Origin: Steromphala cineraria | Lineage: Eukaryota; Mollusca; Gastropoda; Trochida; Trochidae | Assembly (NCBI GenBank): GCA_916613615.1 | Contig: OU744734.1 | Coordinates: forward strand, 34,416,801-34,480,800 | Direction of reading: 5' to 3' | Length of the DNA: 64,000 nucleotides | Shown: in pieces, positions 35,690 to 46,393 of the stretch | How positions within the stretch are numbered: the stretch's first letter is position 1 | Layout: the number at the start of each line of letters is the position of its first letter | The notes under the pieces: model-generated | Seen by the model: only the letters and a program-made list of their open reading frames with translations | The model's database searches: none | Told to the model about the DNA's origin: nothing | Position numbers and translations under genes: made by a program

Positions 35690-36200
35690 TGCGCTACCCA
35701 TGCGCTTAGTGTCTCGTGCGCTTGCTGGCGCAGAGATTGGACAGGCGCTTGCGCTTGGTGTCTCTTGCGCTTGCTAGCGCTAGGATTGGACAGGCGCCTT
35801 CGCTTGGTGTCTCGTCGCGGGTGACTCGCGCTCCTATAGCGCTAGAGTTGGACAGGTTCACGCGCATGGTGGATCGGCGCTTGCTGTCGCCTGGATTGGA
35901 CAGTCGCTTGCACTTGTCGCGCTTGGTGCTTCGGGCGCTTGCCAGTTGGACGTGCGCTTGCTTGAGCGTTTGGTTGGACGTGTGCTTGTGCGATCGGGCC
36001 CCCGCCTCGCCTTTGTGTCTATCGCTCTTGGTCTCAGGGGAGTTTTCCGCCGAGGGAAGCGGCTGAGCGGAGAGTCGACTGACACGCTGGGCCGGGTGCG
36101 TGCCAGTCGTACAGGTTCACAGGACAGCTGAGTGCTCGCTTGCGTGTCTGAGTGGTTTAGCGCTAGACGCTCAAGTGTTGGCTGGTCGCTTGTGACTGTT
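35690..36200 (+). repeat. GC-rich tandem repeats in the DIRS 5' leader
   Basis: Imperfect units built on GCGCTTG, GGTGTCTCTTGCGCTTGC and ATTGGACAG recur about every 50-60 bases between the left repeat and gag. They keep several short frames open in all six frames, but no protein is recognised. They may act in transcription or packaging; that is speculation. Confidence 0.6.
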
Positions 36201-36270
36201 GGATCGAGGCGCGGCAGACGCCCTCCCCTTGCCTAGTTGCTGTCTCGTCTGTGTCGCAGGCTTGAGTGGC

Positions 36271-38051
36271 ATGGACTTAATCCCTTGCGACACCGCATCC
36301 CCGTACGCGGGGTTCTGCGGGCGCTGCAGAGCGCGGAAGTCGGCAAGCTACGACCCTCATGTGGTCTGTCGCCTGTGCAGGAATACCTGCCCGGAGGATA
36401 ATCGGTGCGTCGAGTGCGCCGACCTCACCTGGGAGCAGCACAAGCGTTACCGCTCTTCCATCCAGAAGAGTGAGTCGCAACAGCGCTCCAGGAAGGCCCC
36501 CGGGTGCGTCTTTCGCCACAGGCACCGCGCGAGGGTCGCCTGAGCGCTCGGACCTCATCATCACCGAGGACGCCGGCGAGTTTGACTTCCCGTCCTCCCT
36601 GGCGTCGGACGTGGGGTCCGTGCGCTCGGACCAGTCTCTACGTGACCCTTTGGGTCTTGAACGTGTGCCCGACGCTTCCCCCCCCGCGGGGTTCGTCTCC
36701 CGATGGGCACACCTCATTCACAGACGCCTCCCCACGGCGCGGGGGGCGTCGGAAGAAGGTGAAGAAGGCTAAGAAGCGTTCCAAGGCGCCCACGCCTCCT
36801 CCCTTCGACCACAATGCGTTTAAGGACGATGTCCTTGCGTCCGTCAGATCAATGTTGAGGGAATTCGCTTCGAATGACCCTCAGGATCGGCGCGAGGCTG
36901 TCGTTCCTTCGGCGCCTCCCGCTAGGAAAGGGCGTCGTGTGACTTTAGTGTCACCCCCCTCCTCGCTGCCCGACACGTCTGTGCCTTCCTCGCCAGAGCG
37001 CCAGGTGGAGGACAGAACCGAAGGGGGTTCCCCCTCTCGTGTTCCTCCGTTGTCCTCGGCTGGCGGCAATCGCGAGGAGGAGGCGCCGGATCAGGCGGAG
37101 AGGATGGCAGCCATCGCTGACTGGTGCCAGGTAACCTTGAAGGAGGTGGATGAGGAGTGCTCATACTCCAAGCAGGCCCGCCTCGAAACCTTTTGTCAGG
37201 AGGAGGAGGTGGTGAACCCCCGCAGCGTGCGGTTCCCGCCTCACCGCCTCCTCCTGGCAGCTGGGAAGGATTTCGACACTCACGTGTCATCAGCGGCGCC
37301 GGGCCGTCTTGTCCCGCCTTTGGTGATCTCAGATCGTCAAAGGGCGGGGCTCCCGGTCGCCTCTTCACCCATAATGCTTTCTCCTCCCGCCTTGGATGAG
37401 GACATCAGGCGCATGGCAGCTCCAGGAGTCGGGCACTCGATCTCCGACGGCAACTTGTCCCACCTGGACAAGGAGGCTAGGAGTATCCTGGGCATGGCAA
37501 ACTCAGTCGCCCACTCCTGCCAGGCCATGGCCGCCTTCTCCAAGGAGGCCGGGATGGAGAAAGGTGCGAAGGCACTGTACAGAGGGTTCGGTTCCGTGGC
37601 AGGGAACCTAGCCCAAATTATGCTGAGTGCCTCCCGCATCTCGGCGGGAGTCACCAACCTGAGACGAGACGGGTTCCTCTCGCGCACCAATCTCCCGGCG
37701 GAGATGCGCACCCGTCTTAGGAATGCTCGGGGAGCGTCGCCGACGCTCTTCGACGGACAGGTGGCAGAAGCTCTGCGACACCGCCAGGAGACCCAGCAAC
37801 AGGAGCTGACCAACCGCCTGGCAGCGGGAGGCGGCACGGTCTCCTCGGCGGTAACAACGCCGAAGAAGCGCAAGGGTGGCGCGGCGCAATCCCCCTCCGG
37901 CTCTAAGACCGGGGGGGTTTCCTTTCGGGAGGGGGGCCGGCCAGGCAGGAGTCGCAGCGACTTCAACGCCGGCCCCTCGCCCAAAAGGACACCCAACAAG
38001 TCACAGCGTGGCAAAGGACGCAGCTATGGAGGTACTCCCAAGAAGCGGTGA
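36271..38051 (+). pseudogene. gag: DIRS gag-like gene, two frameshifts
   Basis: The reading starts at ATG 36271 (MDLIPCDTASPYAGFCGRC) with a Cys-rich cluster (CGRC, CRLC, CVEC) resembling a zinc-binding N-terminus of DIRS Gag. It leaves this frame at about 36497-36501 (run of five C), continues in the next frame (ITEDAGEFDFPSS) to about 36678-36685 (run of eight C), then in the third frame (KKVKKAKKRSK) to the stop at 38051. Both shifts equal one added base at a C run. The C-terminal half is basic and rich in Gly, Pro, Arg and Ser, fitting nucleic-acid binding. It overlaps the pol frame by 26 bases. The shifts could be real decay or sequencing error in homopolymers. Confidence 0.7.
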
Positions 38052-39986
38052 CTTCTGGGAGCCTCCTCGCCTGCCGCCGGCAGTAGTGTCGGTACAGGAC
38101 GGGCCAGTGGGAGGCCGCCTGTCAATGTTTGTCGCCAACTGGAGACAGTTGGACTTGGACGAGTACGTCTGTCAGATCTTGGAGCGCGGGTTTCGTATAC
38201 CCGTACACACCCGCCCCCCTTTAACTTGTTCGCCAGTGGAGCGCCCGCTAGAGCCGGAACGGCTCGCGCTGACACTGGAACAAGTGGAGATCCTAATCTC
38301 CAAGGAGGCGGTGAGCGAGCTCCCGCTCCAGGATCTGACACCGGGGTTTTACTCTCCAGTGTTTGTGAGACCGAAAAAAGACCCGAAAAAATGGCGGCTG
38401 ATTCACGACATGAAACAGTTCAACCGCTCCTACCTCGAGCGGCCGCCATATTTTCGGCTCTTGACCGTGCGGTCTATCATGTGGTTACTACAACCATACA
38501 GCCGCATGGTGTCGTTGGACCTCCAGGACGCGTACTTGCACATCCCAATCTGCCCCGCGGATTGCAAGTACCTCCGATTCGTCCTGGCAGGTCGCCACTT
38601 TCAGTGGAACGTCTTGACGTTCGGGATTTCGACAGCGCCATGGCTGTTCACTCGGGTGACCCAGCCTATCGTCCAGTTCCTTCACAGGCACGACATCCAG
38701 TTCGCGATGTATCTGGACGACGGGTTCGGGAGCCACTGCTCCCCGTCAGCTCTGGCCAGGCAAAGGGACTTTGTGATCGCTCTGTTCAGGCGCCTGGGTT
38801 GGCTTGTCAACCTAGACAAGTCGGACCTAGTACCGACGACGTCTCTCGTCTTCCTAGGCGTCTTACTGGACACGACTCAGGACAAGGCCTTTGTCACGGA
38901 AGAGCGGATGGGGCGCTACAGGGAACTCCTAGCGCAGGCGTGTCGCGGGCCTCTCTCGCTCCGACAGTGGCAACGCCTCCTAGGGTTCTTGACCTCAGCT
39001 CAAGATTACACGAGGAGGGGGAGGCTCCACCTCCGCCCGCTTCAGGTAGTGCTGAATGGGCACGTGCGGGAGGTATCCTGCGGCCATCACATCAGGATGC
39101 CGCAGGACCTCATTCACCACCTCCAATGGTGGCAGGACGGAAGCAATGTCTTGGCGGGGGTGCCCCTCTGGCAACCCCCCGCCGGGAGCCAGCTGTACGT
39201 GGACGCCTCTACGCAGGGGTGGGGCGCGCACCTGGGGATCGAGCAGGCGGCAGGCGTGTGGTCGCCGGCGCAAGCCGGACGTCACATCAACTTCTTGGAG
39301 TTGGACGCCTGGCGATCGACCATTGGTCAAGCCGCTTGGAGAGCCAGGTGTTGTGCGTTCACACGGACAGCTCGACGGCAGCTTGGTCGATCAACAAGCA
39401 AGGATCGACCAAAGCGGGATCACTCTTACAGCTGGTGATGGAGCTGTTTCAACTGGTAGACAATCTCAACATCTCAATCAGAGCGGTGCACATCCTGGGA
39501 GCAAAGAACGTCCTTGCGGACGCTCTCTCTCGCCCGGACAAACCTCCTTCTACGGAGTGGATGTTGCACCCTCGAGTGTTCGAGGCGATCTGTCTCCAGT
39601 TCGGGAGGCTGCATGTCGACCTCTTCGCGACACGGCTCAATCACCAGCTGCCGGTATACGTGTCCCCCGTACCCGACCCCCTGGCATGGGGATTAGACGC
39701 GCTCGCGTTAGGATGGGAGGGGATGGACGCTTACGCTTTTCCCCCCCCTGCCATTCTGACTCGGGTGGTAGCAAAAATCCAGGAGACGAGAGTGCTACGT
39801 CTGCTCCTGGTCGCACCGATGTGGCCGGCGAGGCCCTGGTACGTCCCCCTTCAGAGGCTCTGCGCTCAGGAGCCGGTTCCCTTACCGACCAGGTGGGACC
39901 TTCTCAGGAGCAACCCGAGCAAACGGGTGCACGAGAACCCGCAGGTTCTTCATCTGCACGCTTGGGTTGTCTCCAAGACGGGATGA
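38026..39986 (+). pseudogene. pol: DIRS pol: reverse transcriptase, RNase H, methyltransferase-like domain; one frameshift
   Basis: From Met 38026 the frame encodes the RT: fingers VRPKKDPKKWRLIHDMK, motif A MVSLDLQDAYLHIPI (Asp165), FGISTAPWLFTR, and the catalytic box YLDD (229-232). RNase H follows with QLYVDAS (Asp393) and FLELDAW (Glu425). Near 39305-39312 the coding frame changes by the equivalent of one lost base. The rest is in the other frame to the stop at 39984-39986: VHTDSSTAAWSINKQ and ILGAKNVLADALSR complete RNase H. Then VDLFATRLNHQLPVYVSPV, DPLAWGLDALAL and YAFPPPA match the Dam-like methyltransferase region of DIRS elements, with FPPP where related enzymes have a (D/N)PPY-type motif. 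Unless recoded, the shift splits RNase H. Confidence 0.82.
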
Positions 39987-41056
39987 GGAGCGCAGGATTT
40001 TCGGAGGCGGTAGCCAGCGCGGTGGCAACCTCGCAGCGGTCATCCACGCGTAAGCTGTATGACTTTCAATGGGCTTCTTTTATGACCTTTTGCGAAGGGA
40101 AGGGGTTCGATGTGCGCACGATAACGGTGCCCCAGGTCGCGGATTACCTGGTCCACCTACGCACAGTGAGGGGGCTTAAGGCCTCCTCCATCAACACGAA
40201 CCTCGCGGCCATTATGTCCGTCCTTCGCAAGAAGGATCCGGGATTGGATATCTCGGTCCTAAAGGAGCTCATTAGGACATACAGAAACGTGGATGGCCGC
40301 CACAAACTGAGACCGCCAGAATGGGATCTGGCAATAGTGTTGAATCACCTCAAATCTGAGCACTACGAGCCGCTGACGGACACGACGCTGCTGCGTCTGA
40401 CCATTAAGACGTGTTTCTTAGTGGCAATGGGGTCAGCGGCTAGGATATCAGAGTTGCATGCTCTGCAAGCTGATTTGCTCAGGTTTGAGGTGAGAGATGG
40501 AGGGTCAGCGACCTTGGGACTGGCGCCAGACTTCCTGTGCAAGAACCAAGGCGCTGACGAACGTGGGAGGACCTTCACACTGCCGTCAATCTCCCCGGCT
40601 ATCGAGCCGACGGACGAGCGGGAACGTCTCCTCTGTCCCGTGCGCGCTCTACGCGTCTATGTGGAGAAGACGCGGACACTGAGACAGGGGAGGCGCAGGC
40701 TCTTTTTTCCCCACTCCCAGACGAGCTCAAAGGAGATTGACAAGAGGCAGTTGGGGGTCTACCTCAGGTCTGCGGTGGTGGACGCCTACAAGGCTGCCGG
40801 GCTGCCGGCGCCGGCGCGGACCAACCCACACGAGATCAGGGCCATATCGGCGACTATGGCCCTTCACAGCAATCTGTCAGTGGCGGACATCATGGCCGGC
40901 TGCTTCTGGAAGTCGGGCTTGGTGTTCGCCAACCACTATCTGCGCGATGTCTCCACGGAGAACCTGGAGGGCGTAGCCCGTCTAGGGGTGCAGGTATTTG
41001 CACAGCAGCGGACCACGGGGGCTCCCCCGGGTAGGGGGCGCAACCATCCACGATGA
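39983..41056 (+). CDS. DIRS tyrosine recombinase
   Basis: Intact 357-codon frame. The N-terminal half resembles the SAM-like core-binding domain of phage-type integrases (STRKLYDFQWASFMTFC; TVPQVADYLVHLR). The catalytic half has the expected residues: Arg154 (AARISELHAL), His283 and Arg286 (NPHEIRAISA), Trp309 (CFWKSGLV) and nucleophile Tyr319 (FANHYLRDV). The enzyme would join the circular DNA intermediate to the target. I chose the start at 39983 because its ATG overlaps the pol stop as ATGA, an arrangement suited to re-initiation. The frame is open far upstream (from 39056), but that part is antisense-free GC-rich shadow of pol. Confidence 0.9.
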   Translation: MRSAGFSEAVASAVATSQRSSTRKLYDFQWASFMTFCEGKGFDVRTITVPQVADYLVHLRTVRGLKASSINTNLAAIMSVLRKKDPGLDISVLKELIRTYRNVDGRHKLRPPEWDLAIVLNHLKSEHYEPLTDTTLLRLTIKTCFLVAMGSAARISELHALQADLLRFEVRDGGSATLGLAPDFLCKNQGADERGRTFTLPSISPAIEPTDERERLLCPVRALRVYVEKTRTLRQGRRRLFFPHSQTSSKEIDKRQLGVYLRSAVVDAYKAAGLPAPARTNPHEIRAISATMALHSNLSVADIMAGCFWKSGLVFANHYLRDVSTENLEGVARLGVQVFAQQRTTGAPPGRGRNHPR

Positions 41057-41095
41057 TGACGCCTCACTCGTCGAGGTGGACATCTTACACTTTGA

Positions 41096-41101
41096 AATAA
41101 A
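41096..41101 (+). terminator. Polyadenylation signal of the DIRS transcript
   Basis: AATAAA 40 bases after the recombinase stop, followed by a T-rich stretch (TTCTTTTATTTTAAC) and GT-rich downstream sequence. Confidence 0.6.
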
Positions 41102-41280
41102 ATTCTTTTATTTTAACAGTTTATAGTGTTTTGTGGTGTTTTAATTAGGGGTCGTCGACCTCGAGGAGTCAGACAATGGCCCATTTAGAACGGTCGCTCG
41201 CTGGGTCGCCGATCCTCAGATCAATCTTGAGAGTTATCGCTGAACGCGACGAATGCTACCCGCCACCTACAGTGGTATCA

Positions 41281-41380
41281 GGCTAAGGTCACTTGTCGGA
41301 GGTTAGTAACTAAATAATAGTACGTTTTTGATTAAACGTCATTATTTTTACTTACCGTAGACAAGTGACCGTCGTCACTC
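41281..41380 (-). repeat. DIRS internal complementary region
   Basis: 41281-41319 is the reverse complement of the left terminus (GGTTAGTAACTAAAT against ATTTAGTTACTAACC at 35170-35184). 41315-41370 is the reverse complement of the right terminus (AATAGTACGTTTTTGATT against AATCAAAAACGTACTATT). The two meet at AAT, the complement of the ATT shared by both ends. In DIRS replication this region templates completion of the ends and circle formation. Confidence 0.9.
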
Positions 41381-41429
41381 CCGCCCGCCTCCCCTCTTAC
41401 GTATCCGTCGTTAATTGGGACTCCTAGGT

Positions 41430-41583
41430 AATGTGAATGAATCTAATTGGATGACAGGTCACGCCACCTAGTGGGCTAGTGACGGGCGGATAACTCTGAT
41501 TGTTCTGGGTAATGATGTTTCATTACATCAGTGGGAATGAGTCGATTACATGTTATATGGCTAACAGGCTAAGGTCACTTGTC
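41430..41583 (-). repeat. DIRS right inverted terminal repeat
   Basis: Reverse complement of the left repeat, followed by a right-end-specific extension (CTACGGTAAGTAAAAATAAT onward) up to 41627. Confidence 0.9.
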
Positions 41584-41926
41584 TACGGTAAGTAAAAATA
41601 ATGACGTTTAATCAAAAACGTACTATTTTCTACAAGAGTATGTATATCTCCTAATAATCTTGAGAAGGTAAATCATTAGTCAATTTGTACATATACATAT
41701 TAATACATGTAACATTCATGACATACTTATTACGGTAGTGATATCTGAATAGCATGTTGATATCAAGTTTAAAGAGATATCGAGATTTCAGATAGCACTG
41801 AAACAATTTTAATCAGCTAAAATAAAACGAATTTATCGACAAGTTTACATCCTTTACATGAAAAGACATTTGTAATAAACATTTGTAAAAATGGTTAATA
41901 TTTTCCATTAGATACATGTATATACA

Positions 41927-42078
41927 TTATAAGTTGTTTGCTTCTCACGAGGGTAATACGGTCTGATGTACCATCTTTGTAGAAATGTTGCCTGAGCCGC
42001 CAGGTGAGGGCTGACATTTCTACAAAGATGGTACATCAGACCGTATTTCCCGAGGGAGAAGCATACAACGTATTTATC
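41927..42078. repeat. Long hairpin element F4
   Basis: Near-perfect inverted arms (about 41938-41990 and 42012-42066) with the shared core ATACGGTCTGATGTACCATC. CGAG lies on the plus strand in both arms (41948-41951 and 42051-42054) where inversion would predict CTCG. The centre has TGAG twice in direct orientation. Left edge TTATAAG, right edge TTTATCT. Confidence 0.82.
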
Positions 42079-43582
42079 TTACCGTCATGTCAGAAGAAAA
42101 TATACCCATTTTAGTTTAACTGCCGTTAACGGATGAGCCATCACCGCATGAACGGCCTTGACCCTAAATGTAAACAAAATGGCGTTGTCCAACCCGACTG
42201 CAATGTTATGAATCGTGTTATGTAAAACAAGTACCCTAAACATGCTTAAAAGTTATTTAATTTTAATCCTATAGTATGTGCAATCAATGCAATGCAGAAT
42301 TTGGTTCCAAACAAAACATAGAATGATTAGAAAACAAATCTATAATTAATAATCACGAAAACACGAACGAACGTATGTAAACTCTGGACACCACGTGCGT
42401 CATTTGCTAACGTCATCTTAATGCTAAGCGACACCTTTTCTCGGAGAGGAGCTGTTGCTATGGCAGCGGGGTACATGAAATTTGTACACCGTGAGAGTTG
42501 AGACTCGCGGTGTACATGAAATAAAACGAGTCGAGCGTCAGCCAATCAAAACCGAGTATTTTACTATAAGGTAAGATAAAAACACATTGACAACTGCTCT
42601 TTCTAAATGTATTTTTATGTGATCTGTGTCTGTGCCTTTTAACCTTTTTCATTTGAAAACAATCATTGTAGCATTTGTAGCATTAACATCTTTTGTTTAA
42701 TCAACCAGAATGGTATCTTCGTGGTTCACCAAAATTGCTACATTGCTGTATTTACTATTTAGTGTCAGTTGCAGCACATGAAAGACTACATACTAACTGT
42801 TTGTTTGAAATAAATTAAACTTCAACCGATGAAGTTTTACAATCAGAAAAATAGTTCACCATTCATTTGTGGATGTTGAAACTTAGTTCTTAAAGTTATC
42901 AGACCATAAGACATAGTATAGGGGTAAATTAGCTAACGAAGGACAGGTTTGGTTTAATCATATTTATTTGAATTAGCACAAATGAACACTTACTAGGCTT
43001 TTTATGTCTACTTACAATCTAGTTTTACAAAAATATGCATAATGATTAATTTGATGAATAATTAATATTTTTTGCACATAATTGGTGCAAAAATACATGA
43101 CAGTCTGAGATTATTCACGTATGTTATTTACATTACTGTGCAGGTGTGGGGGATTTACAACTCATTATTCTTCCTTCGTCATGTTTAGTTGTATCTGTCA
43201 GATTTATTTGCAGGGCTTTATATCCATATTCTGGGTTTATTTTCAACTCGTACTAAACTGCCTCAAATCTTAGTGTTTGGTGCTCTGGGCTTGTATCTGT
43301 CAAATCTTGCTTTTATATAACCTTCAATAGCAAATTAGCCTAAATGGCTTGATTTGTCTTGTACTTACGTACAGATTACCTTTCAAAGAAACAACTTCAC
43401 TCCCTGTTTGTATTTCAATTCGTACATTGCATTATATAGTCGCATTGGAAAATCAATATGATTCACGAACCAATTGCACTTAATCAAAAAATTTATTTTG
43501 AAATCATTTTTTTATTTTATTATTATTCACTTTCATGTAAGAAATTAAACTTGATCAACAATGTACATGTTTTTTAGAATTT
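42079..43582. other. No gene; small hairpin at 42468-42530
   Basis: AT-rich DNA. At 42468-42530 the word GTACATGAAAT occurs twice in direct orientation around a hairpin with arms TTTGTACACCG and CGGTGTACATG. Nothing else is recognised. Confidence 0.4.
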
Positions 43583-43740
43583 TAGAACACGGATATAGCG
43601 AACAATCGGATATAGCGAACAAATATTCAAGTCCCGTCCCTATATAATATCATTAAAATTATATGTGTATAGCGAACACCCGATATAGCGAACTGAATTC
43701 TTTGGTCCCTTGGAGTTCGTTATAACCGAGTTCTACTGTA
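43583..43740 (-). mobile_element. Short MITE with pogo/Tigger-like ends
   Basis: About 158 bases. The right end in reverse complement reads TACAGTAGAACTCGGTTAT and continues AACGAACTCC. The left end has the matching but truncated AGAACACGGATATAGCGAAC. The word GATATAGCGAAC recurs four times with variation. Ends of the CAGTAGAAC...TATAACGAAC type are typical of pogo-related elements; family assignment is from memory of that pattern. No coding capacity. Confidence 0.5.
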
Positions 43741-44213
43741 TTTTAGAATTTCTCAATTAGTTTTCTTGTACATGCTATTCTGTTATTCTCAGTTTTATTT
43801 TATTACAGTATTTAATTATGGTACCTAGAATCATAATTACTGATATGTGGAATTGTGTGGGATCGAACCTACTACATCTTCTTACAGATACAGATACCGT
43901 AGACGCCATCTTTTCATGAATAACTTCGCTTGTGTTTCTTTATTTTCAAATTATTGACGGATTCCAATCCCTTTAACATCTATCGTTTGTTATTGTATTA
44001 TATTCGTTGTATTCTGCTTTGAAAAATCTAAATTATATCTTATTTAAACTTATTTCTTTATTTAACGTCATCACCAATTTCAGGTCAGATCAATTAAATC
44101 ATGATCTTATCAAATAAGTCAAACATCGAAAATAAAAGTTCGCTTTTGTAAATCTTCATTTGAGATGAGAAACGCGTTTTCAAAGTAATGTACTGTAGTA
44201 TTGCCCACCACAG

Positions 44214-44519
44214 TATAAAGGGGCACTATCACGTTTTTTGACAATTTTATATTTGCAATTTTAAACTGAAAATTATACGTTAATGCTAAATGTATTATTT
44301 GCATAGTGTCAAAGATCTCACTTGGCAGCCATTTTTGTGTGAATACTTTCAATTCATTTGTGTAAGAAAAGGAATAGCATGACTGAACTTTACAGTATAT
44401 ATTGAATTTATTGTTGCTTCATTTAGTTTAAATACATTGTCTTTCAACTGGAACCATTTATTTAAATTTTTCTGACATTACCTTACATTCCCCCTGAAAA
44501 CGTACCACTGCCCATTTAA
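44214..44519 (+). mobile_element. TTAA-flanked MITE, copy f (degraded)
   Basis: Starts ATAAAGGGGCACTATCACG (left TTAA mutated to ATAA) and ends ACGTACCACTGCCCA followed by TTAA at 44516-44519. Shorter than the other copies, with the interior GTGTGAATAC and GTGTAAGAAAAGG words preserved. Confidence 0.75.
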
Positions 44520-46393
44520 TTGGCTTATGACTGACTGCTCCCTCTCCCTTTACTTTTGAGCACGTTGGATATCGTCGAACAACAAGCCAGTGGTCCATAT
44601 CTTAATATTTCTGATGGAGACGATAACAAAAGCCACGTGTTCTATTGGGATGAGGCAAGCTAAAAGCTTTTCATAGATTCTGCTTTTGCATTACGTTCTA
44701 CCCAAGGATTCAGTTGATTAAATTAATGTGGGTCGGGTTTGACCATATCTTCTCTTTGGTATTCTCTTCTCCTGAATTGTTCAAGATACACCAAGAACCT
44801 TCTACTGATCCTTCTGAAGATACACCCTCAAGAGATCGTTTAGATAAAATGTGAACCTGCTATATCTCGATTGTCTGCTATTGGAGCTGCTGAAGCTTTA
44901 GACTGTACTATGTATTTTATGCAGATGGCAATTACAGTCAAAGGGTGTTACGTGTTGCATCAGATCAGTTCTAAACTTTGGCATTGAAGTTATTAAAAGA
45001 CTGCTGAAAAAAACTTGAAAGAACTCCAAACTTATCAGAAGTCAAATCAGTACCTACAATGTCAGTCAACATTCTGTTATTAGTTTAAGATAGGGACTTT
45101 TTTCAATAAGTTCCTTGTCTGGTATCTCTTAGTTATTTTCGTTTCATTTCATATTTAATAATCAAAATATCATGGAAGATGTTTTTTTTTGATAAAGCAA
45201 AATTGAGAATATTGAACGGCTTTTTGCCAATATGATAAGGATCATCTGAAAAAGAAACAATTTAACTCAAATATTGTATTTGACTGGTATCGTTTGTAAA
45301 TAATTATAATGTTAAATATTGAATTACTTAATTTGCCGTATTTCTGATATATGTGAACACGTTCGTGATGTAGAAGCCCACACAAATCAACTTTAATTGC
45401 TCTCAACCTCATTAGATAAAGTAGTTTACTGGGCAATGGAATGTAATCACCTATTTACGATAATTGTTTGGTCAACATTTAATTATTAATGACACCCAAT
45501 ACAGTCATCAAATCAGACAAATATTTGACCAAGCAATCTGATTGAAAATAAGCCGATTTCCGAGGTATTAAGGTTTCAAAATAGTATCTCTATAGAGAAT
45601 GGAACCTGTTCCGTCTTGTTCTCCTCTTCCATAAATCCGACCTCAACCCCATAGATCCAATGTTCTGACATAAGCTCAGCTAAGTAATAACAAGTTTACC
45701 CCAAATAAGCTTTCGGTATCAGTAGTCAGGGCAAGTAAATATTGTGAACCACGCTCTCAATAAGATTACTGCTAGTGGTCTATAAGTGCGAAGATGTAAT
45801 CTGTCCATTTACGACTATGTTGTACCTGTACTAAAGTGGTAAAGTATCATACGAACTACGGGGCTGCTGACATATCTGGTATAGAAGATTTTAAATCTCG
45901 ATAAAGATATTATTTTGGACACTAGGTATGTTGAATCAAACTGTTTGACTAGAGACATTAGACACTGAAGACTGATCGGACTGACATCGTTATTCTAAAA
46001 TTGTTTTCCTGAAATGATATGTTTTCATTTATGAGATATCATATTTTTACTCTGACACAGAATTGTTTAACAATTATTTTTAATTAAAAATTCTTTATTG
46101 CTGAAAAATGTTGGGTTTTATACTTCTAATTGCATTTAAAAAGACATTTTTGCAAGAGGGTCGTTTCATAATGTTTAAAGTTTTGTCTTCATCTTAGTAG
46201 CACATTATAGGCAACTCAGAGTAAGTAACATCTAGAGAGGTTGATCTCTGGTATGCGGTGTTATTTGTTGTGCCAGACATCTAGCAAATATATCCATTCC
46301 ATCCATTTCAAATTTAATGATTCGCCATTTTCGTCATTCCTAATGTTTAATCATTGACATGATTTTCTTGTTATTTCAACTCTAAATATTTTT
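44520..46393. other. No recognised gene; diverged repeat near 45000
   Basis: A stretch at about 44990-45110 (ACTTGAAAGAACTCCAAACT, CTACAATGTCAGTCAACATT) is similar to 57380-57480 in the same orientation. The rest shows nothing I can identify. Confidence 0.4.

Larger units (their letters stand above)
35167..41627 (+). mobile_element. DIRS-type retrotransposon, structurally near complete
   Basis: A 6.46-kb GC-rich element in AT-rich DNA. It has inverted terminal repeats (35187-35344 and 41430-41583), unmatched end extensions, and an internal complementary region near the right end (41281-41380) that is the reverse complement of the left end joined to that of the right end. Both genomic ends carry ATT (35167-35169 and 41625-41627), the base triplet at the circle junction copied in the internal region. 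Gene order is gag, RT/RNase H/methyltransferase-like, tyrosine recombinase. DIRS elements integrate through a recombinase, so no target duplication is expected and none is seen. Confidence 0.92.

Noticed and set aside
35356..36131. Proteins in the DIRS leader
   Set aside because: Low-complexity frames over tandem GC-rich repeats, open in several frames at once.
36277..38014. Minus-strand proteins opposite DIRS gag (146, 148 and 225 codons)
   Set aside because: Long frames arise on both strands of this GC-rich element; none shows a domain, and the plus strand holds the recognisable genes.
39056..39982. N-terminal extension of the DIRS recombinase
   Set aside because: The frame is open but overlaps pol in another frame, and its sequence has no recombinase similarity before the Met at 39983.
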